NCBI RefSeq assembly: GCF_004364165.1
Contig: NZ_SOAY01000012.1
Location: 303,744 to 367,743 of the forward strand
Reading direction: 5' to 3'
Source of the DNA: Maribacter spongiicola
GTDB lineage: Bacteria; Bacteroidota; Bacteroidia; Flavobacteriales; Flavobacteriaceae
Length of the DNA stretch: 64,000 nt
In this document: positions 55,790-64,000 of the stretch, in pieces
Layout of the letters: each line of letters opens with the position of its first letter
How positions within the stretch are numbered: the stretch's first letter is position 1
Notes under the pieces: model-generated
Databases searched by the model: none
Seen by the model: only the letters and a program-made list of their open reading frames with translations
Told to the model about the DNA's origin: nothing
Program-made: the position numbers and the translations under genes

Positions 55790-55829
55790 TACTTAAGGCA
55801 TCGACCCTTTTTTAACGAAGCCTTAAGTA
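55790..55829 (+). repeat. 10-bp perfect inverted repeat after the dipeptidase gene
   Basis: TACTTAAGGC (55790-55799) and GCCTTAAGTA (55820-55829) are perfect complements with a 20-nt loop that contains a T-run. No T-run follows the stem, so a terminator is possible but atypical. A TATCTTTA box that may serve the next gene lies at 55849-55856. Confidence 0.6.
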
Positions 55830-55877
55830 CCCATGGCAGGGTATTTGTTATCTTTATTTCATCATATTTAAGATTCG

Positions 55878-56525
55878 ATGAGAAAGCTTTATTTTCTTTT
55901 TATTGCATTGTTCTCCTTTTCTGCGGTTCAGGTTTCTGCTCAAACAGATTTACCTACATCCAAACCGTTGAAAATTGATAAGGTAAACCCTATTAATTCT
56001 AGTGGCACTCCAAATAAGGGTTCTGTCCTGAACATGCCCAATTTAATTATAGAACAGCCAAGTGTTGATATGCGAGAACCTAATCCTGTAAAAATGCTAC
56101 GTGATGAAGAACTGGTGCAAGCTGGTACAGGTATGAAAATAGATCCACGAATTGGACCGGGTGAGCGTTTAGGTGGTTCTGGTCAGTATTTTGCCGATCA
56201 ATATTTGGGTGATGTAAAAAGTAGCGGAAAGTTTATAGGTATTGTTTGTAGAGATCACGAATATGTAGATGGTGATCGCGTAAAAATTTATATGAACGAT
56301 ATGGTGGTTGAACAGAACCTTTTGTTAACAGGAGCATTTAAAGGAATTAATGTTGATTTACAAGACGGATTTAATCGTTTAGACTTCGAAGCTCTGAACC
56401 ATGGCTCTTCAGCACCGAATACTGCACAGGTAGATGTTTACAATGACAAAGGCGAATTAATCTACTCTAATAAATGGCTTTTATCTGCAGGTTCTAAAGC
56501 AACGTTGATCGTTACGAAAGAGTAA
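55878..56525 (+). CDS. secreted protein of unknown function
   Basis: A 215-residue protein with a Sec signal peptide (residues 1 to about 22, ending VSAQ). A proline-rich, low-complexity linker follows (about 23-75). The C-terminal part is beta-rich: GQYFADQYLGDVKSSGKFIGIVCRDHEYVDGDRVKIYMND, then NRLDFEALNHGSSAPNTAQVDVYNDKG. The latter half has the look of an immunoglobulin-like or carbohydrate-module-like sandwich, but I do not recognise a family. It stands alone between the dipeptidase operon and the agu genes. Periplasmic or surface location is likely. Confidence 0.7.
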   Translation: MRKLYFLFIALFSFSAVQVSAQTDLPTSKPLKIDKVNPINSSGTPNKGSVLNMPNLIIEQPSVDMREPNPVKMLRDEELVQAGTGMKIDPRIGPGERLGGSGQYFADQYLGDVKSSGKFIGIVCRDHEYVDGDRVKIYMNDMVVEQNLLLTGAFKGINVDLQDGFNRLDFEALNHGSSAPNTAQVDVYNDKGELIYSNKWLLSAGSKATLIVTKE

Positions 56526-56576
56526 GAATTCACATTTCTAAAATTTAATCCACTGCCTACAAGATATTTAATTTAA

Positions 56577-56584
56577 TATCTTTG
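56577..56584 (+). promoter_or_regulatory. candidate -7 element of aguBA (TATCTTTG)
   Basis: A perfect TAnnTTTG match 22 bp before the aguB ATG. No TTTG is seen at the -33 position. Confidence 0.45.
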
Positions 56585-56606
56585 TTTTTAATTATATCAT
56601 TTTTTA

Positions 56607-57491
56607 ATGGGTCAGAAATATAAAGTTGCCGTTATTCAGTTAAACCTGAATAATACCGCAGACGAGAATAGAAAAAAATGCTTGGAATGGATTAGAAAAG
56701 CTGCCAACCAAGGTGCAGAAGTTATTAGTCTTCCAGAACTTTATAGCAGCCATTACTTTTGTCAAAGTGAAGATGTGGCGAATTTTTCTATTGCCGAACC
56801 GTTAGGTGATATTTCTTTTACGGCTTTTAGCGAATTAGCAAAAGAATTAGGCGTAGCCCTTATAATTCCTTTCTTTGAAAAAAGAATGTCCGGTATTTAT
56901 CATAATAGTGCTTACATTATAGATACAGACGGTACAAAAGCAGGTCTATACCGTAAAATGCACATACCCGATGATCCACATTTTTATGAAAAATTCTATT
57001 TCACTCCCGGTGATTTAGGTTTTCAATCTATAAAAACTAAAAAAGGGAATATAGGTACCCTAATTTGTTGGGATCAATGGTATCCTGAAGCTGCAAGACT
57101 TACAGCTATGAAAGGCGCAGAAATTTTATTCTACCCAACAGCTATTGGATGGCATCCGGCAGAAAAAGAGCAATATGGCGAAAACCAATATGGCGCATGG
57201 ATGAATGTAATGAAAGGTCATGCCGTTGCCAATGGAATTTATGTTGCTGCCGCGAACAGAATAGGATTAGAAAAATATCTACCAGGAACCGATGGATTAG
57301 AGTTCTGGGGGAAATCTTTTATCTGCGGACCGCAAGGTGAAATACTTGCATTAGCCTCTCATGATAAAGAAGAAATTTTAATCGCAGAAGTTGATTTAGA
57401 CTTACAGGAAAATGTACGTCAAAATTGGCCTTTTTTCAGAGATAGACGTATTGATGCTTTTGGCGATATAACAAAACGTGCTTTAGATTAA
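56607..57491 (+). CDS. aguB: N-carbamoylputrescine amidase
   Basis: Nitrilase-superfamily amidase of 294 residues that hydrolyses N-carbamoylputrescine to putrescine, CO2 and ammonia. The catalytic triad is E44 in LPELYSSHYF, K117 in YRKMHIPDDPHFYEKFYF and C154 in LICWDQWYPEAARL. HIPDDPHFYEKFYFTPGD and WHPAEKEQYG are typical of the carbamoylputrescine branch. It is 5 bp upstream of agmatine deiminase, which makes its substrate. Confidence 0.94.
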   Translation: MGQKYKVAVIQLNLNNTADENRKKCLEWIRKAANQGAEVISLPELYSSHYFCQSEDVANFSIAEPLGDISFTAFSELAKELGVALIIPFFEKRMSGIYHNSAYIIDTDGTKAGLYRKMHIPDDPHFYEKFYFTPGDLGFQSIKTKKGNIGTLICWDQWYPEAARLTAMKGAEILFYPTAIGWHPAEKEQYGENQYGAWMNVMKGHAVANGIYVAAANRIGLEKYLPGTDGLEFWGKSFICGPQGEILALASHDKEEILIAEVDLDLQENVRQNWPFFRDRRIDAFGDITKRALD

Positions 57492-57496
57492 AGTTT

Positions 57497-58531
57497 ATGA
57501 ATAATAGAAGATTTCCGGCAGAATGGGAAAAGCAAAAAGGTATACTATTATGTTTTCCCCACAATGGAAATGATTGGCCTGGAAAATACGAAGCTATTCG
57601 TTGGGCGTTTGTAGAGTTCATTAAAAAAGTTTCACTTTACGAGACCGTTTACTTGATTGTTGCTAATGAGAAACTGAAAATTTCGGTTACAAATCTTTTA
57701 GAAATGGCCACCGTAGACATACATAAAATCTCTTTTATCATTCATAAAACCAACAGAAGTTGGATGCGAGATTCCGGACCTATCATCGTAAAAAATAATG
57801 GGAAATCTGAGGCTCTAAATTTTAATTTTAATGGCTGGGCAAAATACAATAACTGGCAGTTAGACAAGCACGTACCAAATAAGATCGCAAATCATTTAGA
57901 TATACCAGTAAGCCAAGCAACCTTCAATGGTAAAAAAATAATTTTAGAAGGCGGCGCACTTGAGGTAAATGGCAAAGGCACTTTGATTACCACAGAAGAA
58001 TGTCTTTTACATCCGTCTATTCAGGTTCGTAATTCAGCATTTAAACGGGAAGATTATGAAGCGGTTTTCAAAGAATATTTTGGGGTAACCAATACCATTT
58101 GGTTAGGCAACGGTATAACTGGCGATGACACACACGGGCACATAGATGACCTTTGTAGATTTATAAATGAATACACCGTAGTTACTGTTGTTGAAGAAGA
58201 TAAAAAACATAAAAACTACCAACCGTTACAAGATAATTTGAAACGCTTAAAAGTCGCAACCTTAGAAAATGGTAATCCATTAAAAGTTGTTGAGTTACCT
58301 ATGCCAAAACCAATTATTTTTGAAGAGCTAGAACTGCCTGCCAGTTATGCTAACTTTTTAATTATAAACAAAGCGGTATTAGTACCTACTTTTAATGATG
58401 CCAATGACAGAATTGCATTGAATATATTAGCAGATTGTTTTCCTGACCGAGAAGTAATCGGTATTAACTGTATAGACTTAATTTGGGGCTTTGGAACACT
58501 TCATTGTTTAAGTCAGCAGATTCCATCTTAA
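57497..58531 (+). CDS. aguA: agmatine deiminase
   Basis: Guanidino-group hydrolase of 344 residues that converts agmatine to N-carbamoylputrescine and ammonia. The catalytic cysteine is C337 in GFGTLHCLSQQIP. The histidine/aspartate motif is HGHIDDLCRF (H213 to F222) and the N-terminal substrate residues lie in WMRDSGPII (about residues 89-97). Length is normal. Together with aguB it gives a two-step route from agmatine to putrescine. No arginine decarboxylase is seen in the window. The 3' end is 16 bp from the convergent acylase gene. Confidence 0.95.
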   Translation: MNNRRFPAEWEKQKGILLCFPHNGNDWPGKYEAIRWAFVEFIKKVSLYETVYLIVANEKLKISVTNLLEMATVDIHKISFIIHKTNRSWMRDSGPIIVKNNGKSEALNFNFNGWAKYNNWQLDKHVPNKIANHLDIPVSQATFNGKKIILEGGALEVNGKGTLITTEECLLHPSIQVRNSAFKREDYEAVFKEYFGVTNTIWLGNGITGDDTHGHIDDLCRFINEYTVVTVVEEDKKHKNYQPLQDNLKRLKVATLENGNPLKVVELPMPKPIIFEELELPASYANFLIINKAVLVPTFNDANDRIALNILADCFPDREVIGINCIDLIWGFGTLHCLSQQIPS

Positions 58532-58547
58532 AGGCTTTAATAAATAC

Positions 58548-60728
58548 CTATTTTCTTTTTCCAGGCCTATAGGTCTCTTGTGCCCTTTTTAAAACATCTT
58601 CGCGGTAATAAGGTACTTCTTTCCAATCTACATTTTTATATCTAATAATTTGATCATCAAAATGTGGAGAAGATGGATCTCCACTTTGCCCGCCAGCTAA
58701 CATACTTTTAGCTTTTACGGTATCACCAAATTCTACGACCGCCACAAAACTATTACCTCTGGTACCGTATATTTTCTTTGCCCCTTCTGTGGTATAACGA
58801 GCGCCATAAGCAGCCAACGCTCCCCATCTACCAGAAGCAAAACCTATAGGAATACTTGGTTTAGAATCATCAAAATGCTGTTTGATATCTCCTGTTATGC
58901 GTTGATATCTATTCACTTCTCCCCAAGGCATTTTCCAAGTCACAAAATCTGCTGTTAGTTGATCAATTACTTCTTCGAATATTTTTAGAGACTCCTCTGT
59001 ATGCGTACCAAAATAGGTCAAACGTTCCATATCACTCATATTATCTGGATGTTTGGCCCTTGCACCCATAGCAGTACCATAGAAATGTGCCAATGTCATA
59101 GCTACCTGATCTTCACCCGTTGTGTAATCCCATTCTTCAAGAATCTCAATAGGCTCCCTTAATTTCGGATTCTTATCATCATGAGAATTATATTCTTTTA
59201 CCAACCCAGGTATCAAAGCTTTGAATGCCGGTAAATACGGGTCATGCGCTAATTGAATTAAACTATCTACCGTATAGCCTTTTCTATCCGTCAATAATTC
59301 AATTGCGTGTACTCCCCTGAAATTTTCTTGATCTTTTGACATGTAGTTTGGGTAGTCTTCTTTCTTAGGACTAAATTCTAAAGCCGATGTATACGGCGTA
59401 GAATTACAGTTTTGGATCCACCCATTTTCAGGATTCAATACCAAAATATTTTCGTCGACCGTGTGTAACCCTTGCCAATCTGTTTTAGGATTACTACCAT
59501 CAACCGGTTCCGTATAATTAAATTGAACATCTCGCTTTGGAACGTAATTACCATGAAAATAAGCGATGTTTCCTTCCGCATCCGCATACACCGTATTGTT
59601 ACTTGAATTGGTACGGATATCCATCATTTCACGAAAACCTTTATATCCGTTTTGTTTTGTTCGGATGAATGACTGCTCTAATGCCTTCACCGGTTCCCAC
59701 ATCATGGCAGATGCTGTCCATTGCCCATTGGCAACGTGAGTTATTGGTCCGTGGTGCGTTCTATATGCCGGATACTTTTTTTCTTTGAGCTTTTTACCAT
59801 CAAGGTATTTCAACACAATTTCAGATGATTGAACCGGTCGTAATTCTTCACCGTATTGATAGAATAAATTATCGTCGTTTTTAACTATTGTCTCCTTGAA
59901 TTCATCCATAACATCAGTATATGTTGATGTATGCATCCATCCGGTTTTTTCATTGAATCCTTGGTAGACGAAAAACTGACCCCATGTTACCGCACCATAG
60001 GCATTTAATCCTTCCTCTGAAACTACATGAACTTCTCCTCTAAAATAAAATGAGGTATGCGGATTGATTAATAATAACGGATTGCCAGACTGGGTTAATT
60101 TACCTGAAATAGCAATTCCGTTAGACCCTTGTGGCTCTTCTGCTTCTTTTTCTTTTTGCAACTGTATCGCTTCCATTTCTGGCAATGCCATATTACTTTC
60201 ATAAAAGGCAGCTATCTTCTTTGTAGAAATTCGTTCAATATCTCCGCCAATAGATCCTTCGCTGAAGTACATCGGCATCCATGGTTCAAAATGTGTCAGT
60301 AATTTTGGTTTTACTTTTGGGTGTGTGTATAAATAGTAATTGACACCATCGGCAAAAGCATCACATAATTCTTTTAACCAAGCGGGACTTTTCTCATAAT
60401 TCGCTTTTGCCTCTTCTTCTGTCATAAATAATTTTGCACGCAAATCGCTATACAAAGCCTCTTCGCCATCTACTTCTGCCAGCCTACCTGTTGCCCAAAT
60501 ATAGTTTTGCTCTACGCGATTAAAATCATCTTCGCACTGTGCATATAATAAGCCAAAAACAGCATCGGCGTCTGACTTACCATAAATATGGGGCACACCA
60601 AAATCATCTCTTATTATTTCAACATTCGCAGCCTGAGCTTCCCATTTTTCAATTTCACCCTTCTCTGGCTTATTAGTCTTACATGATAAAACCAATACGA
60701 ATGCCAACAAATAAATAATTCTGTTCAT
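58548..60728 (-). CDS. penicillin acylase family (Ntn-hydrolase) lipoprotein
   Basis: A 726-residue exported amidase precursor. The lipoprotein signal ends in LLAFVLVLSCKTN. The alpha-chain region contains VEIIRDDFGVPHIYGKSDADAVFGLLYAQ. The autoprocessing site is GSNGIAISG, where S202 would become the N-terminal nucleophile of the beta chain after cleavage. Asparagines and an arginine further on lie in NPHTSFYFRGE and similar segments. Relatives cleave penicillins, acyl-homoserine lactones or other N-acyl compounds; the substrate is unknown. The start at 60728 is preferred over 60782 because the signal peptide begins there. Confidence 0.9.
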   Translation of the reverse strand: MNRIIYLLAFVLVLSCKTNKPEKGEIEKWEAQAANVEIIRDDFGVPHIYGKSDADAVFGLLYAQCEDDFNRVEQNYIWATGRLAEVDGEEALYSDLRAKLFMTEEEAKANYEKSPAWLKELCDAFADGVNYYLYTHPKVKPKLLTHFEPWMPMYFSEGSIGGDIERISTKKIAAFYESNMALPEMEAIQLQKEKEAEEPQGSNGIAISGKLTQSGNPLLLINPHTSFYFRGEVHVVSEEGLNAYGAVTWGQFFVYQGFNEKTGWMHTSTYTDVMDEFKETIVKNDDNLFYQYGEELRPVQSSEIVLKYLDGKKLKEKKYPAYRTHHGPITHVANGQWTASAMMWEPVKALEQSFIRTKQNGYKGFREMMDIRTNSSNNTVYADAEGNIAYFHGNYVPKRDVQFNYTEPVDGSNPKTDWQGLHTVDENILVLNPENGWIQNCNSTPYTSALEFSPKKEDYPNYMSKDQENFRGVHAIELLTDRKGYTVDSLIQLAHDPYLPAFKALIPGLVKEYNSHDDKNPKLREPIEILEEWDYTTGEDQVAMTLAHFYGTAMGARAKHPDNMSDMERLTYFGTHTEESLKIFEEVIDQLTADFVTWKMPWGEVNRYQRITGDIKQHFDDSKPSIPIGFASGRWGALAAYGARYTTEGAKKIYGTRGNSFVAVVEFGDTVKAKSMLAGGQSGDPSSPHFDDQIIRYKNVDWKEVPYYREDVLKRAQETYRPGKRK

Positions 60729-60775
60729 TGCTACTATTTTTATAAATTCTTGAGATGTATAAATGTACTTGATTT

Positions 60776-61822
60776 TTACCAACTACCGCTTGATCCGCCA
60801 CCACCAGAACTTCCTCCGCCACCGGAAAATGAACTTGAACTACCGCCAGAAGAACTACTACCCGAACTGAAAGAATGCGTACCTGAAGAAGAGAATGTTT
60901 TTCTGTAATAGGATTTGTCATTTTTAATCCAAGAAATACTCAAATCTTCTTTACCAGAAATCTTAAGTTTTATAAATGCTACTATTGCGGCAATACCAAA
61001 AAATGGAAGAAGTAACCACAGTATAAGACTGGGTTCATCAAAAATAAATGCTGCAGCTTGGGAATTGGACATGTAAATACTGTAGCCTATAATTAGAGGA
61101 ACAATTATAAACACCAAACCGAAAATACTTGAAAACAACCCTGCCAAAAGCATAAACACCCCTGGTAACAACCCTAATTTACCGATGAACACCCCTCTAA
61201 AAACCTCGATAACATTGACATAGCTTTTAAGAAAGAAAAAACTACCAACCCCTATAAATATGGAGAAAAACATACCAAGAAATATATTCATATATAACTT
61301 CTCTTTAGAATCTTCATCGGCAATCTCTTTTTTAAACTCCTCTAATGCACTAGGATCATTTAAAAATTCTATAAGCTGATTACTAGCCTCATTGATTCCT
61401 GTAAAATATGCCTCTTCCTTAAAATTGGGAATCATCGTATTCCTTATAATTCTTGAGGCAACGGCATCTGTAATGTACGGTTCCAACCCATAACCTACCT
61501 CTATTCTTACTTCTCGGTCCAATTCTGAAAATAGAATCAGCAGTCCGTTATCCTTTCCTTCTTGACCAATTTTATTTTGATTGAACAGTCCGTTCGCATA
61601 AGACTCAATGGTATCAAAACCCAACCCTTCTATCGTTACTATTACTAGTTGATTGGTAGTATTTTCCTCTAACGCTACCAAACGCTGATTTAAATCTGCT
61701 GTTTGACTTGCTGTGAAAATGCCTGCACTATCGGTTACGAAATCACGCAATTCATAGTATTGCTCTTGTGCATTCGCATAAAAGGTGACTAATAAAAAAA
61801 GAAAAATGGTTTTTTTAAGCAT
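60776..61822 (-). CDS. TPM-domain (YgcG-like) membrane protein
   Basis: A 348-residue protein. A signal peptide (residues 1 to about 18, ending ANA) precedes a TPM domain (about 20-165) with FVTDSAGIFTASQTADLNQRL, ANGLFNQNKIGQEGKDNGLLIL and REVRIEVGYGLEPYITD. Three or so membrane helices follow. The tail is a low-complexity Ser/Gly run (about the last 45 residues) ending in tryptophan. Such tails are common in the family. Function is not established. The start at 61822 is chosen over 61867 for the signal peptide. It is 47 bp upstream of the acylase gene. Confidence 0.88.
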   Translation of the reverse strand: MLKKTIFLFLLVTFYANAQEQYYELRDFVTDSAGIFTASQTADLNQRLVALEENTTNQLVIVTIEGLGFDTIESYANGLFNQNKIGQEGKDNGLLILFSELDREVRIEVGYGLEPYITDAVASRIIRNTMIPNFKEEAYFTGINEASNQLIEFLNDPSALEEFKKEIADEDSKEKLYMNIFLGMFFSIFIGVGSFFFLKSYVNVIEVFRGVFIGKLGLLPGVFMLLAGLFSSIFGLVFIIVPLIIGYSIYMSNSQAAAFIFDEPSLILWLLLPFFGIAAIVAFIKLKISGKEDLSISWIKNDKSYYRKTFSSSGTHSFSSGSSSSGGSSSSFSGGGGSSGGGGSSGSW

Positions 61823-61935
61823 CGGTCGGCAATCAGGATACTCAAATATAAAAACCTTTATTGACACAAATAGTAATTATCAAAACCTATTCTAGATTCG
61901 GTAAAACTTTAGAATTGAAGTAACTTGCGACTTAT

Positions 61936-61968
61936 TGTCTTTTAGTCTCGACTTTGCTCGAAAAGACA
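61936..61968. repeat. imperfect palindromic element upstream of the ABC exporter
   Basis: TGTCTTTT (61936-61943) and AAAAGACA (61961-61968) form an 8-bp stem around a 17-nt loop that itself contains CGA...TCG. The CTCGACTTTGCTCG core has the look of dispersed palindromes seen in flavobacterial intergenic DNA. It lies 19 bp before the start of the next gene. Confidence 0.65.
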
Positions 61969-61986
61969 GTGAAAAATTAAACACAT

Positions 61987-63726
61987 ATGGCAGAAAAAAA
62001 AGTAAGTATATTAACCGCATTTAAGACTATTATATGGCCGCGCAGAAAACTGGTTTTACTAGGTTTACTACTCATTATCATAAGTAAGGCAGCAAGTTTT
62101 GTTGCTCCGGTGTCGCTCCGTTATTTTTTAGATGATATTGTACCTAACAAAGATTACGACTTATTAAAAATATTGGTCGCGGTTGTGATCTTTGCGTTTT
62201 TAGTACAGGCAGTGATGTCATTTTTATTGACCAAAGTATTGAGTATACAAGCTCAATATATGATTTCTGAATTGCGATCTCAAGTACAGAAACAAGTGCT
62301 CTCATTGCCTATTCGCTTTTTTGACAATACTAAATCCGGCTCATTAGTTTCTAGAATTATGAGCGATGTTGAAGGGGTGAGAAACTTAATCGGTACCGGA
62401 CTCGTGCAACTTGTTGGTGGTACAATTACCGCAGTAGTGTCGCTAATTTTATTACTAAGAATTAGCCCTACCATGACACTTTTAACCTTTGTGCCTCTTA
62501 TTCTTTTTGCATTGATTGCATTAAAAGCTTTTAAAATTATTAGACCTGTTTTTCGAGAACGTGGAAAAATTAATGCGGAAGTAAAAGGAAGATTGACAGA
62601 AACCCTTGGTGGTATTCGTGTTATAAAGGGATTTAATGCCGAAGAACAAGAAAGCAAGGTTTTTGAAGAGGGTGTAGATAAATTATACCAGAATGTGAAG
62701 AAGAGTTTAACAGCTACGGCATTTATGACCAGCGCTTCTACTTTCTTATTAGGTTTGGCAACTACAGGTATTATGATGGGCTTTGGTGGTTACAAAATGA
62801 TGCAGGGAGAGCTTACTACTGGTGAATATTTTGAGTTTACTTTTCTACTCGCTCTAATGGTAGCGCCTATAGTTCAAATGAGTAATATAGGAAGCCAATT
62901 GACCGAAGCTTTAGCCGGTTTAGATCGTACCGAAGAGTTAATGAACAAGGTTTCTGAGTCTGATGAAAAAGATAGAACCATTACACTTTCGAATATTAAA
63001 GGTGATATGGTTTTCAATGATGTATCATTTGCCTACGAAGAAGATAAAGATGTTTTGCACAACATCAGTTTTGAGGCAAAATCTGGCGATGTCATTGCCC
63101 TTGTCGGTAGTTCTGGCTCAGGAAAATCTACCATCGCCGGTCTGGCAGCTAGTTTCTTGAATCCTGATTCGGGAGAAATTACCATTGACGGCACCGATTT
63201 ATCAAAAGTTGACCTCACCAGCTTTAGACAGTATTTAGGTGTTGTTTTACAAGACGATTTTCTATTTGAAGGTACTATTAGAGAAAATATCCTTTTTCCA
63301 AGACCTGGCGCTTCTGAAGAAGAATTACAGTCCGCAATCAAAGCAGCATACGTTAATGAATTTACCGATAGGTTTGAAGATGGATTAAATACGGTTATTG
63401 GTGAGCGCGGCGTAAAATTATCGGGCGGCCAACGACAACGTATTGCTATTGCAAGGGCTGTATTGGCAAATCCCAGAATTTTAATTCTAGATGAAGCTAC
63501 CTCTAATCTGGATACTGAAAGTGAAGCTTTAATTCAAAAGAGTTTGGCTGAATTGACTAAAGGAAGAACCACTTTTGTTATCGCTCACCGATTAAGTACC
63601 ATTAGAAAAGCGAATCAGATTTTAGTTATTGAAAACGGACGAATTGCTGAACAAGGCACGCATGAAGAACTGATTGCAAAAGAAGGGAGATATCATAACT
63701 TGTTTACATATCAGGCTAGGATATAA
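61987..63726 (+). CDS. MsbA-type ABC exporter (fused membrane and ATPase domains)
   Basis: A half-transporter of 579 residues that should work as a dimer in the inner membrane. Residues about 20-310 form the six-helix exporter domain. The ATPase follows with Walker A GSSGSGKST (about 376-384), signature LSGGQRQR (about 480-487), Walker B ILILDEATSNLD (about 499-510) and the switch histidine in FVIAHRLSTI. The layout fits lipid, peptide or drug export; the substrate cannot be read. Tandem repeats begin right after the stop codon. Confidence 0.92.
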   Translation: MAEKKVSILTAFKTIIWPRRKLVLLGLLLIIISKAASFVAPVSLRYFLDDIVPNKDYDLLKILVAVVIFAFLVQAVMSFLLTKVLSIQAQYMISELRSQVQKQVLSLPIRFFDNTKSGSLVSRIMSDVEGVRNLIGTGLVQLVGGTITAVVSLILLLRISPTMTLLTFVPLILFALIALKAFKIIRPVFRERGKINAEVKGRLTETLGGIRVIKGFNAEEQESKVFEEGVDKLYQNVKKSLTATAFMTSASTFLLGLATTGIMMGFGGYKMMQGELTTGEYFEFTFLLALMVAPIVQMSNIGSQLTEALAGLDRTEELMNKVSESDEKDRTITLSNIKGDMVFNDVSFAYEEDKDVLHNISFEAKSGDVIALVGSSGSGKSTIAGLAASFLNPDSGEITIDGTDLSKVDLTSFRQYLGVVLQDDFLFEGTIRENILFPRPGASEEELQSAIKAAYVNEFTDRFEDGLNTVIGERGVKLSGGQRQRIAIARAVLANPRILILDEATSNLDTESEALIQKSLAELTKGRTTFVIAHRLSTIRKANQILVIENGRIAEQGTHEELIAKEGRYHNLFTYQARI

Positions 63727-63731
63727 CTACA

Positions 63732-63764
63732 AGAGTTAGGAGTTAGGAGTTAGGAAAAAAAATA
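63732..63764 (+). repeat. short GGAGTTA heptamer array
   Basis: Three AGTTAGG units followed by an A-rich run. This is the same unit and the same downstream A-run as the array at 3238-3306. Confidence 0.85.
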
Positions 63765-63782
63765 AATACTAATTCAAAAAAC

Positions 63783-63812
63783 AAGTTCAAGTTCAAGTTC
63801 AAGTTCAAGTTC
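63783..63812 (+). repeat. AAGTTC hexamer tandem array
   Basis: Five perfect copies of AAGTTC. It lies between two heptamer arrays in the gap after the ABC exporter. Confidence 0.95.
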
Positions 63813-63820
63813 GAAAATTG

Positions 63821-64000
63821 TTGTTGGTTGTTGGTTGTTGGTTGTTGGCTGTTGGCTGTTGGCTGTTGGCTGTTGGCTGTTGGCTGTTGGCTGTTGGCTG
63901 TTGGCTGTTGGTTGTTGGTTGTTGGTTGTTGGTTGTTGGTTGTTGGTTGTTGGTTGTTGGTTGTTGGTTGTTGGTTGTTGGTTGTTGGTTGTTGGTTGTT
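63821..64000 (+). repeat. TTGTTGG / CTGTTGG heptamer tandem array, truncated by the window end
   Basis: Four TTGTTGG units (63821-63848), nine CTGTTGG units (63849-63911) and twelve more TTGTTGG units (63912-63995) with a partial unit at the end. No other base varies. The array continues beyond the window. Confidence 0.97.

Overview
The window looks like a chromosomal segment of a marine-type member of the Flavobacteriaceae (Bacteroidota). The evidence is low GC content, a SusC/SusD pair, large VCBS/ASPIC lipoproteins, a mevalonate pathway, an arginine pathway with a succinylornithine-type transcarbamylase, and promoters of the TAnnTTTG kind. The species cannot be fixed from the sequence. I found no rRNA, tRNA, CRISPR array, prophage or complete insertion sequence.

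Positions 1-8405 (+) hold an interleaved arginine and proline biosynthesis operon: argC 3' end, proC, argD, proA, proB, argF', a 60-residue membrane protein, argB, argE-like, argH. Many junctions overlap by 4-11 bp. The exceptions are a heptamer repeat array between proA and proB and a long hairpin between argE and argH. Positions 8402-14490 (-) hold a YihY-family membrane protein, a zinc-ribbon metallopeptidase, an RluB-like protein with an altered catalytic motif, a UbiA prenyltransferase, mevalonate kinase and diphosphomevalonate decarboxylase; tspO follows on the other strand.

Positions 15047-28489 are an alpha-glucan (maltodextrin) utilisation locus with extra genes. On the minus strand, lacI, pgmB, GH65 phosphorylase, GH13 amylase, a GDPD lipoprotein, a BaiN-like flavoprotein and a DUF1697 gene run almost without gaps. 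SusC and SusD are transcribed divergently, and a LacI-type palindrome lies between lacI and susC. The usual SusE/F and surface amylase are absent. After the susD terminator come a fragment of a lon gene and about 500 bp of empty DNA, then a sodium:solute symporter.

Positions 31264-40970 (+) form a second envelope cluster: two paralogous VCBS/ASPIC lipoproteins, a vanadium haloperoxidase/PAP2 lipoprotein, a membrane-anchored SRPBCC/GyrI-like protein and a predicted beta-propeller lipoprotein. Positions 40980-49346 hold four genes on alternating strands: a phosphoesterase / kinase-like / outer-membrane-barrel fusion, an HD hydrolase fused to a Pycsar-effector-type (PycTM/DUF5706) membrane domain, a large GAF protein and a second metallophosphoesterase. 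None is next to a nucleotide cyclase.

Positions 49348-64000 hold an exported class V aminotransferase, aquaporin Z with a strong terminator, a four-gene set (GntP permease, RidA, D-threonine aldolase/D-serine dehydratase-like, M19 dipeptidase) that suggests D-amino-acid or dipeptide use, a secreted protein of unknown role, the agmatine-to-putrescine genes aguB-aguA, a penicillin-acylase-family lipoprotein, a TPM-domain protein and an MsbA-type ABC exporter. The window ends inside three consecutive short tandem-repeat arrays; the first repeats the heptamer found between proA and proB.
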